Origin: Platanthera guangdongensis
Taxonomy: Eukaryota; Streptophyta; Magnoliopsida; Asparagales; Orchidaceae
DNA length: 64,000 nt
Direction: 5' to 3'
Assembly (NCBI GenBank): GCA_039583875.1
Contig: CM077162.1
Span: 112,498,589 to 112,562,588, forward strand
The notes below the pieces were generated by a model. That model did not search any database. It worked only from the letters and a program-made list of their open reading frames with translations, and was not told where the DNA came from. Of this stretch, positions 48,049 through 58,033 are shown in pieces (position 1 is the first letter of the stretch; every line of letters starts with the position of its first letter). The position numbers were made by a program, and so were the translations under genes.

Positions 48049-49842
48049 TGATAATACGGTTTGCAGTCAATTTAATAGGATATTTTCGGGGTTTTAAAGC
48101 AAATCATGTCTTGTAAATTACTTATTTTGATTCCCCTTTGTATATATTTTTGTCGCTAATGCATTTTTTCTGCTTTTTACAGGTTTTCACGGCTTTCAGC
48201 CGAATTTTGTTGTGACACGCCCCAAGGTCACGCCCTACCAGGGCGTGTACCTAGGGCGTGTAACCTAGAGGAATGAAGCAATTGGTCCGAAACTGCATTC
48301 CGTGGAAACTTAGTGTACACGCCCTCTGTCATGCCCGTGTCACATCCGATACGGGCGTATTCTAGAGGCGTGTCCCCAGGTTCCGAAGAATCGCCGCAGC
48401 GCGCTCGTTTTTCCCGCTCCACCGTCGCACCGAAAGTGTCACGCCCCAGGGTCACGCCTGACCCGGGCGTGACATATGGGCGTGTACTTCAGTAATTTCG
48501 CCCGTCACCTCCAGCATTCAATTTCAGCTCAACAAAGACACGCCGCAAAGAACACGCCCCAAGTACACGCCCTACCAGGGCGTGACTTGTGGGCATGTAC
48601 CTCAACTACTTCGCCAGAATTAAATTCCAGCCCGAAAAAGTCGCGCCGAATGTGTCACGCCCCAGGGTCACGCCCGACCCGGGCATGACAGGGGGGCGTG
48701 ACCCGACCCGAAAAATTCTATAAATAGAGCCCAACCCTAAGGGTTCAGGGACACTTTTCGGATTGAGAGGGGAGGTTCTGTCCTTTGTATTTTTGAACTT
48801 TTTAAGCATGTCTTTTCATTTTTAGTTTGTAGCTCTAGCTTTATCCTTTTCCTATATTAGTTCCTAGCTTCGTTCTATAGTATAATGTTAATGATAGTGT
48901 AGTTTACCTTTCCATGCACTTGTAATCTCTGGTTTTCAAGCTGTAAGATCCTTGTTTCCATTAATAAAAAGTGTTGTTTTCTTTTATGTTCCTGCTCTGT
49001 TTTCATTATTCTTCTTCTACTCATCCCCCCTCTTCCACCTCACCATGATTAACTAATCCTCCATGTACTCGATCTTGATGATCCGAGGTTCGAGTGATTA
49101 GGTTATGATGCTTCGAATCTTACCTTTTCTTTTTAGGGTTTAGCTTTGAATTACTCTTGATTTATCATGGGTTGGAGGTATATCATCGATATATACTCTC
49201 CACCTTTGCTTTCATTCTGGGCTAGCCGAGAGGCCGAAAGTTTGAAATGAGCACTCAAGAGTAAAGGGAGTTGTTCGCACCCCTCGAGAGAGGCAGACGT
49301 TCAAATCTCCCGGATTGGAGTAAAATACAATAGCGTGGTTCACCGCGTAAAGCGAGTTTTAGGCCTCCGATTTAGGCGAGAGTCGGTCGGACCTTCCTAA
49401 ACTCAGTTAGGCACGGCCTTCGAGAGAAGCGTGTCAATATTCATGGAACCTCCACGGTCAAGGACCTTTACCCTAATTAGTTTAGGTTTGTTTATCGTAT
49501 TTTTCTAACCACTCTTGCCGAGGTGATTTCTGATCGAGGGCATTTTCCCCTCATCGTTACTAAGCTTAAGTTTAATCGCTCTTTTAGCTCTCTTTATCTT
49601 TTCATGCAAGTATCTCTCTTTCATTGCAGGTAGTTCTCTTCCTTTATTACGTTTAGCTTTCTTCTAAGAAACCGAATTTTTCCGTCGATAAAATAATAGA
49701 TTTCGTGTGAGTAAGCTTACTCAACTGTTCCCGGATTTCAATACGACACTTGTGTCCCCTAGCTGCATTTCGATAGGTATACTTGCCTTGTTGAATTGTT
49801 AGTTTGGTTATTTTCTCCTTGCAGATATCTAAGAGACAATCA
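48049..49842 (+). repeat. Athila-B 3' LTR
   Basis: The 1794 bp LTR is about 50 bp longer than the 5' copy because of sequence near 49670-49712 that is missing at 40015 and a short extra GGGCGTG-containing piece near 48251. It has the same array and TATA box (48718-48727). Confidence 0.95.
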
Positions 49843-49847
49843 GGCTT
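49843..49847. other. Target site duplication of Athila-B
   Basis: ggctt equals ggctt at 38400-38404. The Copia-D integrase frame reads across once 38405-49847 is removed. Confidence 0.92.
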
Positions 49848-51088
49848 CACCTCGAACATCAGCTCATTTGGTGTCTTCATATTGATCGGACTAAGAGGCA
49901 TCTGATTGATGACATGTGCCGCACAGGCCATCCCTTCCGCCAAAAAGGCCTTAGGAATGACTTTGCACTGAAGCCAACACTTGCATGTCTCCATCAATAG
50001 ATGGATCATCTGAACTACAACACCGCCTTGCTATGAAGTATATCCACAAGAAAGCTCCCTTCGGATCCCATGCTTTATGAGTAAGATTGAGAACTCAGTT
50101 GAGCCGGACTCACCACTGATGCTTGTCCTCAACTTCTGAATCCGCTGACCAAGCTGGCCTTCGACAAGCTTCTTTAACTCCACAAATAAGCGGAACATGT
50201 TCGACTTCTCCTTCATGAAGTATACCCAAGTATACCTCGAATAGTTATCAACCAATATCAACATGTACCTACTGCCTCCAAGACTAGCAGTGACGGACGG
50301 TCCAACCAGATCACAATGGACAACCTCCAAAGGTGCTTTACATCTGGATTGTGCCTTATCAACCGTAAAGTGATAAGCTTCACCATGCTGACATCCCGCA
50401 CATCCCGGAGCATCGCCATAGGATGACAATCTAAGTAAGCATCTCACGAGTCTCCTTACTGCCATTGCTTTCAGCTTGTTCATCCCTACATGCCTCAGTC
50501 TTTCATGCCAGATAGTTGTACAATCACTGGCCTTCATCCGATCAGCACCTGAACTTATTGATGACCCAACTAAGTTCTTCTCCTTACTCTCAACATGAGC
50601 TACATTCACTAAGAGCAAGACAACCTTGCACTCCTTCCTGAGGTGAGCATGCTGCTTGCATCTATAGCATCTTGGTCCTTCCTTCCTCTTCCCATCAATC
50701 CTAGGATAAACACTCCTCTCTTGCTGATATGAATTAGAAGGACCATCCTCCACAGCAACCTTCACCTCCTTGTTGAAAAACCCATCAAAGGAAGTCCAAA
50801 CCTCCGCAGCTGACCGTATCCACTGATGTGGTCCAAGAGCTCCAAGGAGATCACCTGCTTGAGAATAGACTCCGCTTTCACATTTGTCTCCTTCCAAGCT
50901 CTCATCTCTTGAGAATTGCTAGCAGTAACCTCTTGTCTTCCTGCTCCACATACCACCTCCCAAATTTCCTCGCCAAGAAGAAAGCTCTCCATACAAGACT
51001 TCCACCTATCAAAGTTTGTCTCTGTAAGGATTTCAATACCAAGACCACTTGCATCTTCCACTACCATGGTTCTACCACTTGTTCCCAC
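49848..51088 (-). pseudogene. Copia-D gag and integrase, inactivated, no protease
   Basis: On the minus strand a gag N-terminus (ETNFDRWKSCMESFLLGEEIWEVV) runs from 51088. A frameshift occurs near 50870, then a CCHC knuckle CYRCKQHAHLRKEC (about 50680-50640). Only some 40 residues later comes the pre-integrase WHERLRHVGMNKLKAM, leaving no room for a protease domain. The integrase core starts HCDLVGPSV (about 50310). The second and third acidic motifs have decayed: the TDRGGE-type site reads TSISGE and the NGVVER-type site reads GGVVVQ. The sequence ends NMKTPNELMFEVKP at the Athila-B insertion. Confidence 0.83.
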
Positions 51089-51142
51089 TTCACAAGAGCA
51101 ACAACCACTTCAGTTGATCACTGCTTATCCACTCCAACCTCG

Positions 51143-51153
51143 CTGGGATACCA
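51143..51153 (-). other. Initiator tRNA-Met primer binding site of Copia-D
   Basis: TGGTATCCCAG on the minus strand directly abuts the 5' LTR start at 51154. 51089-51142 is leader with no gene. Confidence 0.82.
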
Positions 51154-51293
51154 TGTTGAAATTTCCCGGACCTTGGGTGAGCAGGGGTTATCTCAACTAA
51201 AGTTAGTCACAACCAGAAACATATGCATCAACAAGAGTCTTTATTGATTAATAGCAATCTTCTTTACAAGGCGATACATATATGGCGAGACAT
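51154..51293 (-). repeat. Copia-D 5' LTR, first part
   Basis: TGTTGAAATTTCCCGGACC and the next 120 bp match 35623-35765. Copia-S2 interrupts it at 51294, and the LTR resumes at 62926. Confidence 0.9.
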
Positions 51294-51612
51294 TGAAAGA
51301 TATAGTACCTAAACACCTAGAGGGGGGGGGGTGAATAGGTGACCTAATCCTTTTTAAACTTTCATGACAGCAAACAGTTATATCACAGAATCTACTCTAC
51401 TTTTGCACAGCAATCACACAGCATACACAGCAAATCACAATCACAGCACAGCAGACACAGAGTTTTATAGTGGTTCCCCAAGCTTTGGGTACATCCACTT
51501 TCCCCCTTCGCCTATCTAGCAGTGTACTAGATTCGGCCAAACTTCACCACTGTCTCAGAACCCAAACTGATTCCTACACCTCAGGCCCAAGGCCCTACAA
51601 CTCAGCTTTTCC

Positions 51613-51720
51613 ACAAAGCCTACACTCAGCCACAAAGGCCTACACTCAGCCAACAAGGCCTACACTCAGCCAACAAGGCCTACACTCAGCCAACAAGGCC
51701 TACACTCAGCCACCAAGTCC
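51613..51720. repeat. 20 bp tandem repeat in Copia-S2 LTR
   Basis: About six copies of an AAGGCCTACACTCAGCCAA-type unit. The other LTR (61094-61195) has fewer, so unit number changed after insertion. The long plus-strand frames here (51470-51895, 60956-61399) come from this repeat. Confidence 0.85.
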
Positions 51721-52214
51721 TATACTCCAATCTCCTACACTCAGGCTCTCAAGCCCTACCCTCAGCCTTTATAAATACAGGCTTACAATCACTCAGATCC
51801 AAAGGATCCTACAAGATAAAAAAGATTTTACAGATATTAACTCAACAACCCAAAGACAAGAGAGGGGAGTTGTGAGTTTCTTGATGAGTTCTTAGAAGAA
51901 CTCAGCTGGATTCAATCTGACTTAGCTTTCTTCAAAGCTTCTTGAAAGTAGAACTGAATAAGACTGATTCCTTCTGCAGTTGATCCTTGACCTCTGCTAC
52001 TTAAGATCCAGGATGAATCTGAATCCTTCTTCTCAGCCAAGTTCCAATGGCTGATTTCTTGGATGGAGCCCTCTCTCTCCAACTTCTTAGATCTGCACTT
52101 GGACTGCAAGATCTTCTTGTCTTAATACTTGATCAATAACTCTGTGAACCACTTGTTGAATTACTTCAATTACTTGAACAACAATCTGAACAACAGTTTC
52201 TGTAAACTGTATGA

Positions 52215-52228
52215 GCCTATTTATAGGC
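52215..52228 (-). promoter_or_regulatory. Candidate TATA box of Copia-S2 3' LTR
   Basis: GCCTATAAATAGGC, a perfect palindrome, lies downstream of the GTGTCGACAC array in element orientation. The 5' LTR has the same at 61689-61702. Confidence 0.65.
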
Positions 52229-52382
52229 ATTCTTCATGGTAACCGGCTGGTCCGGTCCATAACTGAATTCTGACATCTCTGATAGGTGCTGTAGACCGGC
52301 TGGAACGGCAGCTGTCAAGTCATCCAGTCAATTCTTGAAAGTTCTCTAACTGTCTGATAGTGTCGAGACTTTCTGTCTTTAA

Positions 52383-53301
52383 GTGTCGACACTTATAGAC
52401 CAAGTGTGGACACAAGTTGTGTAAGTGTCGACACAAGTCTACAAGGTGTCGACACAACTCCTTGTGTTGTAGATACTATGTCTCGACACAGTTTCTTCTG
52501 CATGTGTCGACACTGAAATTGAGTGTCGACACAAGTACTTGATCTTCTATCTTTTGCTGAATTCTTCTAAGTGTCGACACATCTCCTTTGTGTCGACAAA
52601 ACTTCTTGTGTTGAATCTGTTAAGTGTCGACACTGCTTCTTGGTGTCGACACAAAGTCTTCTATGTTGATTCTTGCTGAGTGTCGACACAGCTCCTTGTG
52701 TCGACACTTGATTCTTCTGTTGAGACTTCAGCTGAGTGTCGACACATTCCCTTAGTGTCGACACTTGTACTTAGAATATTTTGTTGATCTTTCTGTTCTT
52801 TGCTAAGTGTCGACACAGCTCCATGTGTCGACACTTTCTTCAAGTGTTGAGTCTTTAGCTGAGTGTCGACACATTGTTCTGGGTGTCGACACTTACTTCA
52901 AATGTTGACTCTTCTGTTGAGTGTCGACCCTTTGTTCTTGGTGTCGACACTTACTTCAAGTGCTGACTCTTCTGTTGAGTGTCGACACATTGTTCTTGGT
53001 GTCGACACTATAACTTAGTCTCTGCTGGCTTTTGCTGAGTGTCGACACAGCTCCAAGTGTCGACACTTTCTGTTGTAGACACAGTTCTTCTAGGTGTCGA
53101 CACTACTGTTAAGTGTCGACACAGCTTTACTGTACTTTTCTTCACTGAGTGTCGACACAGCTCCTTGTGTCGACACTTTCTGTCTGGTGTCGACTCTGCA
53201 TCCCAGGTGTCGACACAATGACTCCAAGTGTCGACACTGCTTGTCTGGGTGTCGACACAAGTCTTCTTAAGTGTCGACACTTTCCCTCTGGGTGTCGACA
53301 C
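52383..53301. repeat. GTGTCGACAC palindrome array in Copia-S2 3' LTR
   Basis: I counted about 30 exact or nearly exact GTGTCGACAC decamers in about 920 bp, many in facing pairs separated by 6-12 bases, so that longer inverted repeats also form. Spacing is irregular. The frames reading as VDT or CRH repeats are translations of this array. Confidence 0.93.
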
Positions 53302-53446
53302 ATGGACTTAGAAACTTTTTGCTTCAGTCCTGCAAATACTTAACCTGCACATGTAACTCAAAATTCATCAAATACATTTTGATGTATATCATTGAGTTGG
53401 GTGAGGCTTCTTCAAATCAGGTACATTTAAACCAATGTACCCAACA

Positions 53447-53460
53447 ATCTCCCCCTATTT
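53447..53460 (-). other. Polypurine tract of Copia-S2
   Basis: AAATAGGGGGAGAT on the minus strand directly precedes the TGTTGGG start of the 3' LTR. Confidence 0.85.
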
Positions 53461-53738
53461 GGAGAAGTCATAACCCTTAGTCAATGATATTCACCATTCA
53501 TAATTAAATTACAAAACGATATAAAGACAGAATTATGTAAACAGGAAAGTACATCACATGTATAAAACTAACATGCATATACAGATAGATTGCATCACAG
53601 AACAATTATGAAATAAATTTAACACAACAAATTTATCACACAAAACATTGTTCCAATACTTTGTCATATTCTTTGTCAAAAGTTTACAGCATGAGTTATA
53701 TCAAAAGAATACATGGTAAACTTAAGAAATGTTCTAAG
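53461..53738. other. Untranslated stretch between aORF and polypurine tract of Copia-S2
   Basis: AT-rich sequence with no supported gene or repeat. Confidence 0.5.
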
Positions 53739-56591
53739 CTATTTCTGTTCTGGCTCCTTAATCACTATGCCTTTTCCAGCTTGAACTTTAGCTTGAACAG
53801 GAGCATCAGCAGGCTTCTTGCCTTTCAGATCTTTCTTCTTAAGCTCTTCAGCTTTGATCTTCTGTCTTTCAAAATAATGATATGGCTTTGGAAAGTACTT
53901 GCTAGGCTCCAGAGCAGTAGGAGGTAGCTTTCCCATCTTGGCCTTCCTTCTATACTAGACTATTGCCTCTTGTCTTGATTCATGTTTTCTCTATTAAACT
54001 TCAGAGAACCACTTGTTCCTGTCATGAATGTTATCCTTTGCAGCTTTCCAGGCAGTTAATATAATGTTCCTAGAGGTAGGGCTCCACTGTTCAAAGTCTG
54101 GCCTTTGTTCTGCTTGTTCCCTAAAACTCTTCTTAGACAACCTTGTCTCTTCTTCTTTTTGTAGAGCTTCTTCTTCTTTCTGAAGAGCTGCTTGCATAGC
54201 TTCAGATATAGGCTGAACCACTTTCTCCAGAATGACATTAGACTTCCCTTCAGTTGGGCTATACATGTGATGAATATCAGCTTGCACCATTTCAAAATCT
54301 GGTGGAGGATAGATCACTTGAGCTACTTCTGGTTGCTCACCTCCAAGATATGCAGGCTAAATTCCAGATTCAGCAACATTGTCATCATCACAAAGTGGAG
54401 GATAGCCCAGTGTAGCTCTGATGGAATTAGATATCCATTTGGCATGATCAGATCTAGCTTTGACTAAAACTCTCTCCCCCTTTATGACTTCTCTAGCCAT
54501 ATGATCTCTGACATCATCCTTCTGGAATCTGATTTGATTATCCAAGTATCTGACTCCATCTTTAAAGAAAGGTTTGAGCTTTTGAAGTTGGTCAGATATG
54601 GCCTTCTGGGAGTCTTGGATAGCAGTCTTAACAGCAGTGATTTCTTCTTGAAATGCTTTGTCAAATTCAGCTTTAACTGCAGCAGTAGAGGTAGAAGGTC
54701 CAGCAGCCTGGTTCTTTAATTCAGTGACAATAGCATTATGGGAAGCAGTCAAATTGTCATTCATCCTTAGTTGATTTTCAAGAACATATCCTTGCTTCAA
54801 TGCTATGTCATCTACTTAAGCTTTGATCTTTTCCTGGTGTGTTGCCAAGTACACCACTGCATTTCCACCCTTGTGGAAACATTCAGTCATCTCCTTCTTG
54901 TTAAGGTTCATTTCAAACCTTATAGACTTGATATCTTGGGCCAGATCAAATTGTAAGGATTTCTGCCCTTCATCTACATACTTCTCTATGGCCTGCCTTT
55001 GCTCATCCAACTTGATTTGCATTGCCACCATCAGTGCACTATAATCAAAAGCTGGGGCTGATTGAATTATAGGCTGTGGTGCAATAGATTGTAGGGCCTT
55101 CTTATAACTTTGACTTCTTCTCTTGAAGACATAAAGTTTCTTCTTCTTAGCCCTGGCAATCTCCTCATCCTCAGAGGCAGATGTGCTGGCAATATCCACC
55201 CTCTCCTTAGGGCTTGAAGGCTTCTCAGTTTTCACATTTTGTGCCTTCTCAGTTTCTTTCCTCGCAAGCTCTTACAGAATTTCCATCTGCTCCCCCTCAA
55301 CAACAACATTCTCTCTTTCAGCAGTAGGTATTTCTTGTCCAAAGTCTTCTTGATCTAGATTTAAGAACAGATCTTCCATAGTGTACTCTTGTGGTGAAGG
55401 AGCTGGAGTAATTCTGGGCTCTTCAACCACTGAATCAGGAACCACTTCTAGTACAACAGATGTGTCTTTTATAACAGCATCTGGATCTTGACTATCCAGC
55501 TGAGTTTGCTGATGAACATCAAACAAATCAGCATCTTCTATAAGAAATTCTAAAGTATTTAGGTCAGTGAGTACCTCTAGTATGGTGTTGGTGGCTTGTT
55601 CACTTTCCAGTGTAGAGGGTTCTTCTACAACTGGAAGCTCCCCCTGGCTTTGATCCTTATGGATGAGGCTTGCTTGTGGTAGCTCCCCCTGGATCTCAGC
55701 ACCAGCTTGAGGAGCAGGTGACTTCACTGCAGGCTCTTCTATATTCTTATCAGATGAGAAGACAACAGGCTCTTCACTTCCAGAACTGCTAGTGGACTCT
55801 TGTGCCACTAGAGCAGTCTTCCTTTTCTTCTTAGGTGGAATTTCTTTCTCAGAAACAATCTTTTCAGGGGTTGGCAGCTCCTTAGTCAACACCCTGTCCC
55901 ATCTTGAGAACAACCTCATGTCCATTTTCCTCATGTGATTAATTTTACTTCCAGCAGATTGTTGCATTACCTCTGGTATGGTTCCAGCAAGGTAAAGACT
56001 TATGATTCTGCCCAGGTTGGGCTTCTTCAGACTTTCTTTAATCTTCTCAAACACTATAACTGACCAATCAGTTCTTAAAGTGAAGATTATTCTTGTCATT
56101 ATACCAAACATATAGGCAGACACTCTGTCATGCCCTCCTGGCTTGCTGAGTATTACCTTTCCAACTATCTCAGACATGAATTTGCCTTGATTGTTCATGT
56201 CCTTTCTATTGAAAACAGAACCAATCTTCATTGTAGAATCAAGTCCACACCAGTTTAGAGCTTCCCTGGTCTTTGAAGCTGTAACCTCATCTTCTTCTTG
56301 AGTTCTTGGTAGCTGGAGAATCTTCCTCAGACTTTTAGGGGATACCTTAACCCTTGCTCCATGAACTCTGGATTTGATTTTGTATCCAGATTCATCCACC
56401 TTTGCTCCATTGAGGAATTCAAGTACCTCTCTCCTCCATATCTTAGTAGGTTCAGACACTAGATATTCTAACCCAGAATCGGCAACTAGGGTTACGACCG
56501 CCTGGATTTCTTGATCAGCATCAGTGAAAGCGTCGCGCACCAGCTCGTATCCTTCGTTGATAGCCTTAGCACGAGACACATGTCGAGACAT
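53739..56591 (-). pseudogene. Copia-S2 additional 3' ORF (aORF), about 950 codons with six stops
   Basis: It reads in one unbroken frame from ATG 56589-56591 to 53739, with TAA or TAG at about 55272, 54816, 54357, 53994, 53991 and 53946 but no frameshift. The first 439 codons are open: an N-terminal domain of about 230 residues (PTKIWRREVLEFLNG; KFMSEIVGKVILSKPGG; TDWSVIVFEKI; LFSRWDRVLTK) and a nuclear-signal-like KKKRK near residue 258. Acidic and Gln/Pro-rich sequence follows, then long helical, probably coiled-coil segments (AMQIKLDEQRQAIEKYVDE; FQEEITAVKTAIQDSQKAI) and a Lys-rich end. The N-terminal domain aligns with the Copia-S1 aORF. It sits where SIRE-type elements carry an envelope-like gene, but I see no signal peptide or membrane segment. 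Function unknown. Confidence 0.82.
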
Positions 56592-56956
56592 ACATGATGA
56601 TAGCTGTGTATACTGAGCTCGAGTGTCACAGTATCAACAGATAGGTGAGACACAACTATCTCTATACAAGGTTTCACACCTACTTGGCATGTGTCGACAC
56701 TACGAGATGTGTTCCCTGCATCATCGACTTGCTCAGACTTACTCTAAGACATACTTGAACCCATAGGAGTCTTCATGGTACTGGACTGAATCCATACCAT
56801 GACTTCCTTATGATGTTCTAGGGTGAACTGGTGGACTGGACAGGTAGTAGTGATAAACCATCTTTCAGGGTCTAGATTTAACTTGACTGCAGACTCCAGA
56901 TAACAGACTGTAGCAGCTCTACTAGCCAAGTACCAACTATCCCTCTATACTTTCAT
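56592..56956 (-). other. Spacer between RT and aORF of Copia-S2, with one GTGTCGACAC
   Basis: The exact LTR palindrome GTGTCGACAC occurs at 56691-56700, about 100 bp upstream of the aORF start, with a degenerate TGTCGAGACA near 56582. The rest shows no RNase H motif. In Copia-S1 the corresponding interval holds the RNase H and then the repeat-rich spacer. Confidence 0.75.
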
Positions 56957-58033
56957 CTACATTGCATCATCCTTGCATACTTGACCCCATAGCTTCATGC
57001 ATGAACTTTTGCAAACTTGGACTGACATATGGCCATTTTCAGTGCTTGGAGACCCAAGACTCAGTATACTACTCATCTCAAATTGACCCAAACTTTTTGC
57101 AATGCTTTCAGTAGACCCAAATATAATGTCATCTACATATATTTGGACTAGTATAACTTTGCCTCTAGATTCCCTAAGGAATAGAGTCTTATCTATTTTC
57201 CCCCTTGAGAACTTGTTCTCAATGAGGAAACTAGATAGGGTTTCATACCAAGCCCTAGGGGCTTGCTTTAACCCATATAAAGCTTTCCTAAGTCTATAGA
57301 CATGATGAGGTAGAGTTGGATCAACAAAACTTGAAGGTTGTTCCACATAGACTTCTTCCTTAAGATTACCATTCAGGAATGCTGACTTGACATCCATTTG
57401 GTAAACCTTGAATCCTTGATAGGTTGCATAGGCCAAGAACATTCTTATGGCTTCCAGTCTGGCTACTGGAGCAAAGGTTTGATCAAAGTCAATACCTTCT
57501 TCTTGCCTATATCCTTTAGCAACCAATCTTGCTTTATTCTTAATGATGACCCCTTGTTCATCCATCTTATTCCTGTAGATCCACTTGGTTCCTATTATAT
57601 TGTGGTCTTTAGGTTTAGGAACTAGTTCCCAGACCTTGCACCTCTTGAACTGATTAAGCTCTTCTTGCATTGCTTCAGTCCACTGTGGATCTTGTATGGC
57701 TTCTTCAAACTTCTTAGGTTCAACTTGAGATAGAAAACTGGAGTAGATTGCTTCATTCATGTTTCTGCTCCTGGTTTGTACTCCTTGTCTTAGATCTCCA
57801 ATAATCTGCTCTACTGGATGATCTCTAAGATGCCTATTGGCTGGAGGCATCCTAACTTCTGGTTGAACCTCTTCAGCATCTCCATCATGCTGTATACCTG
57901 GAATTTCTTCAGCAATTGGTACATGTAGTTCTCCCCCTGGACAACAGCTACTGTCTTCTACTTGCTGTCTTGCGCAGGTGCTTCTTCTATTGTAAGCTTG
58001 TCCATCTTCTTTGTTAAACCTGTGGGGCTGCAT
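56957..58033 (-). pseudogene. pol: Copia-S2 reverse transcriptase, truncated after the catalytic box
   Basis: 358 codons, open, starting in a linker and reading [69 protein letters not shown] (in pieces) and [15 protein letters not shown]. The YVDD box is at residues 299-302. About 20 residues after the box the family sequence ends (LGQFEMS) and unrelated sequence follows to a stop. The RT thumb and all of RNase H are absent. It is one frame off the upstream protease-integrase ORF; the shift is near 57960. Confidence 0.9.

Larger units (their letters stand above)
38405..49842 (+). mobile_element. Athila-B, near-complete Ty3 Athila-type element
   Basis: LTRs at 38405-40148 and 48049-49842, tRNA-Asp PBS, gag, a long pol, and a polypurine tract. 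The TSD ggctt is perfect (38400-38404 and 49843-49847). It is 11.4 kb long and lies in the Copia-D integrase. The LTRs differ by scattered substitutions plus an indel of about 40 bp near 40015/49670. This is the only element here whose pol is open from protease to integrase. Confidence 0.96.
51294..53446 (-). repeat. Copia-S2 3' LTR
   Basis: On the plus strand it runs TGAAAGATATAG to GTACCCAACA. It contains a 20 bp tandem repeat, a TATA box and the GTGTCGACAC array. It differs from 60781-62920 by a small number of substitutions, one repeat unit and a G-run length. Confidence 0.95.

Noticed and set aside
51470..51895. 141-codon plus-strand frame, also at 60956-61399
   Set aside because: It appears twice only because both LTRs carry it, and its repeated QPTRPTL text is the 20 bp tandem repeat. 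It runs against the element's orientation.
52383..53301. CRISPR-like array of short palindromic repeats
   Set aside because: Spacing is irregular, units are only 10 bp, the array lies in an LTR duplicated at 61857-62775, and the context is a plant retrotransposon with no cas genes.
52567..53301. Long frames encoding repeated VDT, CRH or STL peptides
   Set aside because: They are translations of the GTGTCGACAC array, occur on both strands and have no start or domain context.
53739..56591. Envelope glycoprotein for the copia aORF
   Set aside because: No signal peptide, transmembrane segment or cysteine pattern is visible. The label would rest only on position in the element.
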